In this document: positions 54,178 to 63,112 of the stretch, one piece after another
Layout: the number at the start of each line of letters is the position of its first letter
How positions within the stretch are numbered: the first letter of the stretch is position 1
Source: Paraflavitalea pollutisoli
GTDB taxonomy: Bacteria > Bacteroidota > Bacteroidia > Chitinophagales > Chitinophagaceae
Direction of reading: 5' to 3'
Assembly (NCBI RefSeq): GCF_029360705.1
Contig: NZ_JARKMX010000003.1
Location: 248,001-312,000 of the forward strand
DNA length: 64,000 nt
Translations under genes and position numbers: made by a program
Notes under the pieces: model-generated
Seen by the model: only the letters and a program-made list of their open reading frames with translations
Told to the model about the DNA's origin: nothing
Databases searched by the model: none

Positions 54178-55671
54178 ATGAAAAATGGATTGACCTTACT
54201 GCTTCTATTAGTCTTCCCCAGCTTATTATGGGCCCAGTCGGGCCCGGCCAACCGCGATACCTTACTCGATCGCACCGTCACCCAACAACAGGCCATAGAC
54301 GACCTGCGCTATCTGCGGAAAGCCCTGGAGGCCGTGCACCCGGGTTTATACCGCTACACCCCCAAACCCATCATGGACCAGCGCCTGGATAGTTTCGAGC
54401 AAAAGATCACAGGTACCATGCCTTTCTACGATTACTACCGTTTGCTGACCGCGCTCATGGCAGCGGTACGATGTGCGCATACCGGTATCTATCCCGGCAA
54501 TGGTTGGGAAAATCATTTCCGCAGCAAGCCATTGATGTTCCCTTTTTCCGTACAGGTCATTAAGGGGAAAATGTATGTCGCAGCCAACCTCACGAGCGAT
54601 ACCCTTATAAAACCAGGGTATGAATTAACCGTCATCAACGGTCAGCCGTTACCGGAAATCCTGCATACCCTGTATGCCTTGAGTTGGGCCGACGGCTACA
54701 ATGAAACGGTGAAGCAGGAGCGGCTAAACCGGGGCTTCTTTGGTCCCAGCTATTATATGTACATTGCCCGCCCCGATAGTTTTACCGTCGCCTGCAAGGA
54801 CCTGCAGGGGCAACCTGTGCAGGTAACCTATCCGGCCGTCAATGTAACGGCAGGCAATGCCGCCGTTTTCAGCAATCCCGTCAACAAAGAGATTGTACGC
54901 CTATATGTCAACCGCAAGCGACCCGACCTTGACCTGAAGTTTGAAGAGGACCTTAGCACAGCAATCCTATCGATTCGCACCTTTGGTGGAAAGCCCGCGC
55001 GTGACCTCCCCAAATTCCTGGAGAAGTCGATGAAAGAGATCAAGGCAAAGAAAACCAAACACCTCATCATCGACCTGCGTGCCAACCCCGGCGGCTCCGA
55101 CAGTGCCGGTGTGTTGCTCTTTACCTACCTCATCAGTCAGCCGGCCCGCTTTTATCTACGGCAGCATACGATCAGCGACTCCTCCGAATACCTGGCGATG
55201 AGTGACCTCGACGCCAAGACGATTAAAAATGTGAAGCAAGAGCTGGTAGCAGAAAAAGATGGCACCTTTTCCATCAAGCCCGAATACGCGGCAGGGCTTC
55301 CGTTGCAATACCCCAAGCCAGATCATTTCAACGGAAAACTGTATTTCCTGATGGATGGTGGCAGTGCTTCCACTACCTCAGAATTGCTAGCCGCCGTACG
55401 TGCTAACCAGCTGGGCATACTTATTGGGGAAGAGGCTGCTGGCGCTTATGAAGGGGGGAATGCGGGCTCCTTTGTAAACCTCTTATTGCCCAATACAAAG
55501 ATGCGGGCGACGATCCCCCTGGTATATTATGACAATGCTACAGGGCCGGTGCAGGTGAAAGGAAGAGGCGTACTGCCTGACCATGAACTACCGTACAATA
55601 TAAGCGACATACTGATCGGTGTAGATACCCAAAAACGATTTGCCCTCGAGCTTGTCCGCAAAGGACAATAA
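54178..55671 (+). CDS. Secreted S41-family C-terminal-processing protease
   Basis: 497 residues with a signal peptide (MKNGLTLLLLLVFPSLLWA, cut after AQ). The S41 fold includes the substrate-groove segment HLIIDLRANPGGSDSAG and the nucleophile loop MDGGSASTTSELLAA, with Ser in GGSAS and the partner Lys expected at IGEEAAG/…TKM region. A PDZ-like part is weak. Such proteases trim or remodel exported proteins in the periplasm. The gene follows the AraC-type regulator after 114 bp. A bidirectional terminator overlaps its end. Confidence 0.88.
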   Translation: MKNGLTLLLLLVFPSLLWAQSGPANRDTLLDRTVTQQQAIDDLRYLRKALEAVHPGLYRYTPKPIMDQRLDSFEQKITGTMPFYDYYRLLTALMAAVRCAHTGIYPGNGWENHFRSKPLMFPFSVQVIKGKMYVAANLTSDTLIKPGYELTVINGQPLPEILHTLYALSWADGYNETVKQERLNRGFFGPSYYMYIARPDSFTVACKDLQGQPVQVTYPAVNVTAGNAAVFSNPVNKEIVRLYVNRKRPDLDLKFEEDLSTAILSIRTFGGKPARDLPKFLEKSMKEIKAKKTKHLIIDLRANPGGSDSAGVLLFTYLISQPARFYLRQHTISDSSEYLAMSDLDAKTIKNVKQELVAEKDGTFSIKPEYAAGLPLQYPKPDHFNGKLYFLMDGGSASTTSELLAAVRANQLGILIGEEAAGAYEGGNAGSFVNLLLPNTKMRATIPLVYYDNATGPVQVKGRGVLPDHELPYNISDILIGVDTQKRFALELVRKGQ

Positions 55672-55714
55672 AAAAAAGCAACCCTGCATCGATCGATGCG
55701 GGGTTGCTTTTTTT
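55671..55714. terminator. Bidirectional terminator at the end of the S41 gene
   Basis: An A7 run and GCAACCC (55671-55684) pair with GGGTTGC and a T7 run (55701-55714) around the palindrome GCATCGATCGATGC. It serves both this gene and the convergent amidohydrolase gene. Confidence 0.9.
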
Positions 55715-55729
55715 AGTCTGGTTTGCAGA

Positions 55730-57463
55730 TCACTGTATGAAATACACTTCGGCGATCTTGTTGTTCCGGATCTTGTAAATAGCAATCGCCTTCAAAGGCT
55801 TGTCGCCAAACCCGGTGACATTTTCCTGGTCTACCACCGTATCGCCTTCTACGATTCGGTTCACCAGTTCACAATGCAATTCCTTCACTTGCGTAAACAT
55901 GCCACTGTATTCCTTACGCATGGCTTCTTTGCCTTCGGCTATCAGTTGGTTGGGAAACATATAGACACGCACACTGTCGCTGTAGGGTGCCAGAAACCCT
56001 TCGATGTCGCGTGCGTTGTAAGCATTCAATTGTTGTTGGACTAGTATCGCTGGCGATACCGGTAGCAATTGCGTAGGTTGCATGGGTACGCCCTGGTGAA
56101 AGACCGTATTAATATTGCTCAGTATGGTAATGTCCTGCAATGGATCTTTGTCCAGCAACAGCAGGTCGGCCACCTTACCTTTTTCAATACTACCGTAGTC
56201 TTTGTCCTTGCCAAAACCTTTGGCGGCATTGATCGTGGCAGCTCGTATGATATCGGTATTGTTGAGGCCCGCTTGCTTCATGGCCAATAGTTCGGTATAA
56301 TAGGAAGCAGCATGGTGCGTACCAATATTACCGGCATCGGTACCCGTTACTACCAATACCCCGGCATCCTGTGCCAGTTTAAGATTGGTCAACATGGTAC
56401 TGTCTTCTCTGTCCGGTACGTGAATCCTGGAGCGCAAACCTTTGTAGTTGAGCGGCGATTGCTTCTTGTCAAAATGCTGAAAGTCCATCAGTGTGCCCAA
56501 CATAAAAGGATCGGCATAGGCGAAGTCATGCGCGCTGAAGTTGAACTGCTGGGTAAACGTGCGGTTGTAGTTTTGAGACACCAGGAGGGTTGGTATGTAT
56601 ACGGTGCCTTTCGACTTCAGGAGCTGCAGCATCTCCGGATCCAGCACCTTGTCATCCACACTGTGTACGAGGATGTCGGCACCGGCAGTGACAGACAGTT
56701 TGGCCGTTTCATACTGGGTGGCATGCACCGCTACCTTGAGGCCGTGGGCATGACTTTCCTCGATGGCGGCTTGCACAATGGGCAAAGTGGCCTCGGCTTT
56801 CTGGTTAGGTAATACGATGTACCATATCTTGATGAAATCTGGTTTGGAAGGAAGCTGCCGCCGCACCAATGCACGGGCTTCCTCAGCATTGTTCACCTTA
56901 ACGATCGGTGGGTCCTTTTTGTCGAGGTTGGGCGGAAGAAAAGTAGAAACCAGTGGTCCTGTCGCCCAGGCATGAGGTGCATTAACGCGCTTGTTGACGG
57001 AATCACGCACCTGGTAATTGCTCATCGGCCCACCCACATCGATCACCGTAGTAATACCGCAGGCCAGGTAACGCGCCATTTGGTTGTAGAGATTGTCCTT
57101 CACCCATTGCTGGTCCTTTTCGTACGAATAAATGGTGCTGAGGTTCACACCATCGGGCCGGGTATACAAGCCGCCACTTTGAAAGAAATGGATATGAGCA
57201 TCTGTCATGCCAGGCATCAGGAATTTACCCGTGCCATCGATCAGGGTGGCATTGGCTGGCACCTTGATTTTTTTGGAGGGCCCACTCGCTATAATGCGTT
57301 GACTATCGATGACAACCGTCTGGTCGGCATCGAGCTTGCCGGTGATTACATTGATCACATTGACTTTACTAATGACGATAGGACCAGCAGGGGCGGGATT
57401 CGTTTGAGCACCCGCAGTCAGCAAACTGCTGCAGGCAACAAGCAGGAAGGACCATTTTCTCAT
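55730..57463 (-). CDS. Amidohydrolase fused to a SnoaL-like domain
   Basis: 577 residues. After a signal peptide (MRKWSFLLVACSSLL, cut near AGAQ), the amidohydrolase fold shows MTDAHIHFF (HxH metal site), KVAVHATQYETAKLSVTAGADILVHSVDD and VTGTDAGNIGTHHAASYYTELL. The last 120 residues, from about ILVQQQLNAYNARDIEGFLAPYSD, form a SnoaL/NTF2-like fold (VMFPNQLIAEGKEAMRKEY) seldom joined to amidohydrolases. Related exported amidohydrolases in Bacteroidota act as prolidase- or imidazolonepropionase-like hydrolases, but the substrate is open. Confidence 0.88.
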   Translation of the reverse strand: MRKWSFLLVACSSLLTAGAQTNPAPAGPIVISKVNVINVITGKLDADQTVVIDSQRIIASGPSKKIKVPANATLIDGTGKFLMPGMTDAHIHFFQSGGLYTRPDGVNLSTIYSYEKDQQWVKDNLYNQMARYLACGITTVIDVGGPMSNYQVRDSVNKRVNAPHAWATGPLVSTFLPPNLDKKDPPIVKVNNAEEARALVRRQLPSKPDFIKIWYIVLPNQKAEATLPIVQAAIEESHAHGLKVAVHATQYETAKLSVTAGADILVHSVDDKVLDPEMLQLLKSKGTVYIPTLLVSQNYNRTFTQQFNFSAHDFAYADPFMLGTLMDFQHFDKKQSPLNYKGLRSRIHVPDREDSTMLTNLKLAQDAGVLVVTGTDAGNIGTHHAASYYTELLAMKQAGLNNTDIIRAATINAAKGFGKDKDYGSIEKGKVADLLLLDKDPLQDITILSNINTVFHQGVPMQPTQLLPVSPAILVQQQLNAYNARDIEGFLAPYSDSVRVYMFPNQLIAEGKEAMRKEYSGMFTQVKELHCELVNRIVEGDTVVDQENVTGFGDKPLKAIAIYKIRNNKIAEVYFIQ

Positions 57464-57534
57464 GGAATGTCAGTTTTTGGTCGGCTAAAGATAGCTGAAT
57501 TCGACTTCAATGATGCCTGGCAACTTACTGCTGC

Positions 57535-57564
57535 AAAAAGAAAGGGCCGGTGCGTACACCGACC
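57535..57564 (-). terminator. Terminator of the OmpA-family gene
   Basis: GGCCGGTG (57545-57552) pairs with CACCGACC (57557-57564), with one G-T wobble; the minus strand then has a T-rich run (complement of 57535-57543). Confidence 0.65.
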
Positions 57565-57600
57565 CCGATTGTATCCGTGAGGCGTAAGAACAAAAGCTGG

Positions 57601-58914
57601 TCATAACATCTTTTCAAACTCGACCCTTCGGTTATTGGCCTTGGCCGTTGGCGTATTGGCCTTATCGGCCGGGGCTGTTTCTCCTTTGCCATCCGTCTCC
57701 ATCCGGCCGGTATCGATACCAAACTCGGTGGCCAACGCCTGCCGCACGGCGGCAGCGCGTTGTTTCGACAGGGTCAGGTTGTAAGCCGCATCGCCATCGC
57801 TATCGGTATGTCCCGTGATCTTTACTTTGAGGCCCGCATTGTCTTTCAGCACGGAGGCGATCTCTTTCAATACGCCATACGACTCTGGTTTGATGCGGTC
57901 GCTGTTGACATCAAACAGGATACCCGTGGTGGTGAACTTTCCTTCGGTGAGCAGTTTATTCCGCAGGTCGGGGGCGCCTACGGCCAGGCGTATGTTCGAC
58001 AGGAAATATTGGTCCGGTTCGGTACGGGCGGTAGTCAGCGAGAATACCAGCGCATTGTACATCGGGGCCATCAAAGCCCGGGCTACATCCGCCACCTTCT
58101 CTTCATTGAAGTAAACCCGTATCCTTGTTTTCTGCCGCCAGATAGAGACTTTCATAAAGTTCTTCGTGGGAGCATGTAGTTGTAGTGTGATTCCATTGCT
58201 TTGGCTGGTGCTTTCATTGCCATCCACAGAAGCCTGGTAACCATAACGCGCAGATTTTCCATCTGTGGAAAGTGGTAACACCCAGGTATTAAAACCGGTG
58301 CGCCCCCCCGATCCCTGCATATAGCGGGTATAGTCTTCCGGCTTTTTAAGGGAAGCGATCGCAAAAGAGATAGGCGAGGAGAGGTTGCGAAATCCCGGGT
58401 TGCAGCCTACTTCAAATTCAAGCGTGAAATTGTCGGGCAGTTCAGTAATGAACTCCGGCATATATACACCTGTTTTGTTGATCGCCAACCATTGGCCGGG
58501 CTTGCCGTCGATCGTCACCACCTCGCCGCCAGCATTGGTATTCCATTTGACCGGGAAGTCGCCCTTACTTTCCTGCGAGAAGTCTTCCCAGGCAATCACG
58601 GTAGAGCCCGGCACAAAATCATAATTGGTATACACCTTGAAGCCGGGCAGATTGGCGGGTGTGCTATCACCCGTTGCCTTATCGGTGGTCGCCTTGGCCG
58701 GTAGGGATGATGGAGCAGCCGGCTGAGTAGTAGCGGCTTTATCGCCCGCGGGCTTTTTGCCCTTACCATCGAGCACCGTATCCACGACTTTGCCGGTTTC
58801 GCGAACGACCTTGTTCTCTGCTTTGTCTTTGGCCATGTGTTTGAGTTTGTTCAACAGTTGGGCCTGCACGCTGCCTGCCATCAACAACACCAATACAGCA
58901 AAGAGATATTTCAT
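57601..58914 (-). CDS. OmpA-family peptidoglycan-binding outer-membrane protein
   Basis: 437 residues. A signal peptide (cut after SVQA) leads to a Lys/Thr-rich linker, then a concanavalin-like beta-sandwich (DNFTLEFEVGCNPGFRNLSSPISFAI). The last 110 residues are an OmpA-C domain: ILFDVNSDRIKPESYGVLKEIASVL, TGHTDSDGDAAYNLTLSKQRAAAVRQAL and NNRRVEF, with the conserved Asp and Arg that hold diaminopimelate. It links the outer membrane to the cell wall. CAAAATTA at 58959-58966 is an exact -7 element on the minus strand. Confidence 0.9.
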   Translation of the reverse strand: MKYLFAVLVLLMAGSVQAQLLNKLKHMAKDKAENKVVRETGKVVDTVLDGKGKKPAGDKAATTQPAAPSSLPAKATTDKATGDSTPANLPGFKVYTNYDFVPGSTVIAWEDFSQESKGDFPVKWNTNAGGEVVTIDGKPGQWLAINKTGVYMPEFITELPDNFTLEFEVGCNPGFRNLSSPISFAIASLKKPEDYTRYMQGSGGRTGFNTWVLPLSTDGKSARYGYQASVDGNESTSQSNGITLQLHAPTKNFMKVSIWRQKTRIRVYFNEEKVADVARALMAPMYNALVFSLTTARTEPDQYFLSNIRLAVGAPDLRNKLLTEGKFTTTGILFDVNSDRIKPESYGVLKEIASVLKDNAGLKVKITGHTDSDGDAAYNLTLSKQRAAAVRQALATEFGIDTGRMETDGKGETAPADKANTPTAKANNRRVEFEKML

Positions 58915-58958
58915 AACGAAGTTTTAAGCGGGGTGATAATAGACTGGGTTATAATGAC

Positions 58959-58966
58959 CAAAATTA
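58959..58966 (-). promoter_or_regulatory. -7 element of the OmpA-family gene
   Basis: The minus strand reads TAATTTTG, an exact TAnnTTTG match, 45 bp upstream of the start codon, with TTTG 26 bp further upstream (complement of 58993-58996). Confidence 0.55.
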
Positions 58967-59062
58967 ATCGTCCGTGCTGCCGTTGGCAGCCGCAAAACTA
59001 CCAGCGTACCAAATAGTAGACGAAGGTCCGGAAACATGATTGGCAGACCTATGAGGTATCCT

Positions 59063-59152
59063 GTCGGATAATAGGGCCGTTCGTCGCTCATTCACTGCAT
59101 GCTGCCGGTTAATGCTGCTACTCATCGGCGCTATGATGGTTTCGTCGGATAA
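59063..59152. promoter_or_regulatory. Direct GTCGGATAA repeats before the lytS-like gene
   Basis: GTCGGATAA occurs at 59063-59071 and 59144-59152, and TTCGTCG at 59080 and 59141. LytTR regulators bind spaced direct repeats, so these are candidate sites for the response regulator encoded downstream. Confidence 0.3.
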
Positions 59153-59190
59153 GCCCCCGCATACCCAACCGCTCATAGTAATTTTATTCC

Positions 59191-60273
59191 ATGAGCAGCA
59201 TTGCCTGGAGAAACCTGTCAACCCGAAGCGTTTTATGGACCATCACGGTCAAGGAGCTATTGCTATGGCTGCTGTTTAATATCGTATACGGTTTGTTATT
59301 CTATGTGGCCCTGCACACCATCGCCGGTGGGGTGAAGGTGCACGGATTCTATATCTGGTTGCTGTTGGATGTATTTATCGAGCTGTTTATCCAGGGGCTG
59401 TTCACCATTCCACTCTGGTGGCTGTTCTTTCGCAAACTGTCCAACTATCGGCTGTCGGTGGTCCTGTTTACCCATATCGTAGTGCTGTCTGCCTTTCTGT
59501 ACCTGCGTGGTATCAGCGAAGGCCTGGTGAGCCGGCTTACCTGCAAAGAGCCGGGCAACTTCTTTTACTGGCATGCCTACTACCTTCCCTTACTGTTTTA
59601 CGTGATACAGTTCTCCATCTTCCACGCCTATAACTTCTGGCGCAAGAGCCAGCGGCAGGTGGAAAAAGAAAAAGAGCTGTTGTCGCTGGCCTATCAAAGT
59701 GAGGTCAACGCCCTAAAGGCACAGATACAACCGCATTTCCTGTTCAATACCCTCAATTCGATCAGCGCTACCGTGCCGCCCGAAATGGAGGCCACACGGG
59801 TCATGATCGCCCGGCTGGCCGATACTTTCCGCTATGCCCTGCGCAGTACACAAAAGCACCAGGTAACCCTGGGAGAAGAACTCGATTTTATCCGTACCTG
59901 GATCGAGCTGGAAATGCACCGGTTCAAATCGCGGTTGAAAGTAGAGTACCATACCGATGAATCCGTGTTGCAATTGAAAATACCACCCATGTTACTGCAG
60001 CCACTGGTAGAGAATGCCGTGAAGCATGGCATCGGGGGCAGCATCAGCGGCGGTACCATCAGGATCTCGTGTATCCGGGAAGGCCGGCATGCCAAGATCA
60101 TCATTAGCGACACCGGTACCGGTTTCGACGGCGACCTGCAACAACTGGAGCTCAAAGAAGGTATTGGCCTGAAAAACACGCGCCTGCGTTTACTTCGTTT
60201 ATACAACGAGGAGTTATTTGTAGAACCCAACACACCTTCCGGACTAACATCGTATTTTTACATACCCTTATAA
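59191..60273 (+). CDS. LytS/YehU-type sensor histidine kinase
   Basis: 360 residues. Four membrane helices (about residues 20-44, 52-74, 84-103 and 127-146) without a large periplasmic loop are followed by a coiled-coil linker and the His_kinase domain QIQPHFLFNTLNSISATV, with the phosphorylated His in QPHFLFN. The ATPase part has PPMLLQPLVENAVKHGIGG (N box) and ISDTGTGFDGD, GIGLKNTRLRL. It pairs with the LytTR regulator that starts 8 bp after its stop. The signal is unknown. Confidence 0.93.
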   Translation: MSSIAWRNLSTRSVLWTITVKELLLWLLFNIVYGLLFYVALHTIAGGVKVHGFYIWLLLDVFIELFIQGLFTIPLWWLFFRKLSNYRLSVVLFTHIVVLSAFLYLRGISEGLVSRLTCKEPGNFFYWHAYYLPLLFYVIQFSIFHAYNFWRKSQRQVEKEKELLSLAYQSEVNALKAQIQPHFLFNTLNSISATVPPEMEATRVMIARLADTFRYALRSTQKHQVTLGEELDFIRTWIELEMHRFKSRLKVEYHTDESVLQLKIPPMLLQPLVENAVKHGIGGSISGGTIRISCIREGRHAKIIISDTGTGFDGDLQQLELKEGIGLKNTRLRLLRLYNEELFVEPNTPSGLTSYFYIPL

Positions 60274-60281
60274 TTGCTACC

Positions 60282-61022
60282 ATGGCGAAAAAAGTACTGA
60301 TCATTGATGATGAAGACGCTGCCCGGCTCGTGATCCGGCAATACCTCGGCGCTTTTGAAGAACTGCAGATCGTGGGAGAGTGTAGCCATGGCCAGGAAGC
60401 CGTGACCGCCATCAACCGGCTCGAGCCCGACCTGGTTTTCCTCGATGTACAGATGCCTGGATTGAGTGGCTTCCAGGTAATTCAGCAGATCGTACATGTG
60501 CCGCAGATCATCTTCACCACAGCCTACGACCAATATGCACTGAAGGCCTTCGACTCGAACGCGATCGATTACCTGCTCAAGCCCTATACCCTGGAGCGGT
60601 TCCGCCAGGCCGTGTCGAAAGTATTGCTGCGACCCGGTAATGCTTCGCTCGAAGCAGTACGCCAGCTCGCCGATCAGGCTGCCACCGGTAGTACGACCTA
60701 TTCTGAAAGGATACTGGTAGAAAGCGGCAACAAGATGACCAATATCCAGACCTCCGAGATCATCTACCTGGAAGCGGAAAGGGATTATACCCGGTTACAT
60801 ACCGACAAGAAAAACTACCTCAGCAACTATGGTATCGGGGTGATCGTACAGCGACTCGATCCGCGGTATTTCATCCGCATCCATCGTTCTTATATTGTCA
60901 ATATCAACCACATCAAAGAAGTATACCGCGAAGACAACGGTATACTGGTCGTCACTTCCAATAATGTATCGCTAAAGGTAAGCCGCAGTTATACGGATGA
61001 TCTGCGCAGGCTGATGTACTGA
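60282..61022 (+). CDS. LytTR-family response regulator
   Basis: 246 residues. The receiver is complete: acidic pair D9-D10 with E11, phosphoacceptor D55 (FLDVQMPG), FTTAYD with Thr, and Lys in YLLKPYT. The C-terminal LytTR domain contains IYLEAERDYTRLHT and FIRIHRSYIVNINHI, binding DNA by beta-strand insertion. It is the partner of the upstream kinase. Targets are unknown; direct repeats lie in front of the kinase gene, and CGACGAAT/ATTCGTCG inverted repeats lie just after this gene at 61027-61075. Confidence 0.94.
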   Translation: MAKKVLIIDDEDAARLVIRQYLGAFEELQIVGECSHGQEAVTAINRLEPDLVFLDVQMPGLSGFQVIQQIVHVPQIIFTTAYDQYALKAFDSNAIDYLLKPYTLERFRQAVSKVLLRPGNASLEAVRQLADQAATGSTTYSERILVESGNKMTNIQTSEIIYLEAERDYTRLHTDKKNYLSNYGIGVIVQRLDPRYFIRIHRSYIVNINHIKEVYREDNGILVVTSNNVSLKVSRSYTDDLRRLMY

Positions 61023-61231
61023 TCGCCGACGAATCAACCAATAGAGCGATGAACTGCTGTGGGTACCATTCGTCGTCCGGCAATATCGTTGGTAGTTTCT
61101 GCTCCTGGTTTCATGGTGTGCGATCCTACATTTGTTTTCGCAACCTGGCCGGGGCAAGAAATGACAGAGGGTGGTAATTTTTTGCTGACTGGCGGGTTGC
61201 ATTTTTTTTTGCTCGCTACAAAGAATTGCGC

Positions 61232-61888
61232 TCACGAAGGTCGTCCTACCAGGTACATGATCCAGCAGATCACGGCAGTGATCACCAGTACCAACACCCA
61301 TTTGTATTTTTCCCAGTTTTCACGGCGTGAACGTTGTTTGACGGCATCGTCGATCTGCCTGATCAGCTGTTCATCGTTACCGGCCAGTTGGGTCAGCAAC
61401 AACACGATCGGTTGCAGGTAGCGAAGGGGGAGGGGGTCGGAGGCTTTCAGCAGCGACTCACCGATCTGGCGGTTGGTGGCCGATTGTTGCGCCTGGTGCA
61501 GAATACCAATATTAGCCTCGCTCAGCAGCTGACGGATGTGAAAGCTCAGGGCATCGTAGTCGAGCTGAAAGATATTCATCGTATTGACATAGTTGCGCAG
61601 CTTACGACTTTCGGCCAGGATCGTATCGGGGGTGAGCGCCTGCTCAACAAAAGCTTCCCCGATGCTGCGATTATACCACCGTTTGTAATTGTACTCCTCC
61701 CGTTGTTTCGGGTCCGACAAAACCTCCCAGGCCTCCTGTATCTCGCGAAATACGGCAGCCGACAAATGATCGCCTTCGTTCTTGTCAGGATGGTACTTCA
61801 GGGCCAGCCGCCGGAACGACTTTTTGATATCCTGCTGCGTAGCCATCGGTGTCACTTCCAGTATCTTATAATAGTCTTTCAGCTCCAT
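61232..61888 (-). CDS. J-domain protein with C-terminal membrane helix
   Basis: 218 residues. The J-domain comes first: DYYKILEVTPMATQQDIKKSFRRLALKYHPDKNEGD, with the HPD motif that stimulates Hsp70 ATPase. The middle 110 residues are helical and unrecognised. The last 20 or so residues (YKWVLVLVITAVICWIMYLVG) form a membrane helix with a short cytoplasmic or periplasmic tail. Such proteins probably bring DnaK to the membrane. The gene is convergent with the response regulator and divergent from the deacetylase. Confidence 0.9.
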   Translation of the reverse strand: MELKDYYKILEVTPMATQQDIKKSFRRLALKYHPDKNEGDHLSAAVFREIQEAWEVLSDPKQREEYNYKRWYNRSIGEAFVEQALTPDTILAESRKLRNYVNTMNIFQLDYDALSFHIRQLLSEANIGILHQAQQSATNRQIGESLLKASDPLPLRYLQPIVLLLTQLAGNDEQLIRQIDDAVKQRSRRENWEKYKWVLVLVITAVICWIMYLVGRPS

Positions 61889-61914
61889 GTATAACTTTGC
61901 GAAAATAGGTGGTA

Positions 61915-61951
61915 TTTGTGGTACTTATAAGACAACAAAAACCTAAGTTTG
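61915..61951 (+). promoter_or_regulatory. Promoter of the polysaccharide deacetylase gene
   Basis: TTTG (61915-61918) and TAAGTTTG (61944-61951), 25 bp apart; the -7 box is an exact match and lies 38 bp upstream of the start codon. Confidence 0.55.
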
Positions 61952-61989
61952 CCGTTTAAAAAAAGGATCATACCCCACGCTCATAAACT

Positions 61990-62898
61990 ATGAAAACCAC
62001 TGCCCTGCAAGCAATAGCCCGGACCCTGTATGTAGTAGCCGGCATGTCGATGGTACTTAGCTGCCAGAATATGCCCGAATCGAACGTGGCCATTGCCGCT
62101 TCACCGGCTGCCCCCAAAGAGGCCACCGCCACTACGCCTGCCATCAACGAATCAAACCCGGCACCGGCAACAGCGCCGATCACCAAACCGATACCGGTAG
62201 ATGCTGCCTCGGTATTGGCCAAAAAGGAAGTGCCCATTCTTTGTTACCACCAGATACGCGACTGGCGCCCCACGGACTCCAAAACAGCCCAGAACTATAT
62301 CGTTCCGGTGGAGAATTTCCGTAACCAGATCAAGGCCCTCGCCGATAGTGGTTACCATACCATTTTGCCCGACCAGTTGTATGCTTACCTGACCACAGGC
62401 GCTGCCTTGCCTTCCAAGCCGATCATGCTCACTTTCGATGATACCGATCTCGATCAATATACCGTTGCCCTGCCCGAAATGAACAAGTACGGCTTCAAAG
62501 GTGTGTTCTTTGTGATGACGGTATCGATCGGTCGTCCCAACTATATGACCAAAGCCCAGATCAAAGACCTGGCAGATAAAGGACATTCCATTGGTTCACA
62601 TACCTGGGATCACCACAACGTAAAACAGTACCAGGGGCAGGACTGGGTTACCCAGATCGAAAAGCCTTCCAAAACACTGGAAACCATCACCGGCAAGCCG
62701 ATCAACTATTTTGCGTATCCGTTCGGTCTCTGGAATCCCCAGGCAATCCCTCATTTGAAAGAAAAGGGAATGATCGCTGCCTTTCAGCTGGCAGGCAAGC
62801 GCGATCCGCAGGATCCCCTGCACACCATCCGTCGGATCATCGTACCCGGGGCCTGGAAGCCCAATACCTTGAACAAGGTGATCCGCGAAAGTTTCTAA
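61990..62898 (+). CDS. Polysaccharide deacetylase (NodB-type) lipoprotein
   Basis: 302 residues. The lipobox MVLSCQNM gives the lipidated Cys after a signal helix, followed by an Ala/Pro/Thr linker of about 45 residues. The NodB domain has motif 1 LTFDDTDLDQY (metal Asp; the usual Gly after DD is Thr), motif 2 SHTWDHH (HxxxH) and YFAYPFGLWN. Family members remove N- or O-acetyl groups from peptidoglycan, chitin oligomers or exopolysaccharide. It is likely periplasmic or outer-membrane bound. A terminator follows. Confidence 0.92.
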   Translation: MKTTALQAIARTLYVVAGMSMVLSCQNMPESNVAIAASPAAPKEATATTPAINESNPAPATAPITKPIPVDAASVLAKKEVPILCYHQIRDWRPTDSKTAQNYIVPVENFRNQIKALADSGYHTILPDQLYAYLTTGAALPSKPIMLTFDDTDLDQYTVALPEMNKYGFKGVFFVMTVSIGRPNYMTKAQIKDLADKGHSIGSHTWDHHNVKQYQGQDWVTQIEKPSKTLETITGKPINYFAYPFGLWNPQAIPHLKEKGMIAAFQLAGKRDPQDPLHTIRRIIVPGAWKPNTLNKVIRESF

Positions 62899-62920
62899 CA
62901 TTATCAACGTTCTTGAATAC

Positions 62921-62944
62921 GGGGCCGCCAGTCGGCCCCTTTTT
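62921..62944 (+). terminator. Terminator of the deacetylase gene
   Basis: GGGGCCG (62921-62927), loop CCAGT, CGGCCCC (62933-62939), then five T. Confidence 0.9.
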
Positions 62945-63056
62945 ATTGCCCTTGCCACTGCACCGCACCCCGACGGTTCATCCACGATTTCATTCGGTTT
63001 ATTCTTTTTGATTGACTGTCTATTACCTTCCTGCTTTTTACCGCAAAGGGTATTTC

Positions 63057-63064
63057 TACATTTG
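63057..63064 (+). promoter_or_regulatory. -7 element of the pseudo-receiver gene
   Basis: TACATTTG, an exact TAnnTTTG match, 48 bp upstream of the start codon at 63113. Confidence 0.55.
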
Positions 63065-63112
63065 TCGGCCTGACAAAGGGATCAAATTTCTCAACCGATA
63101 AAGTATAGCATC

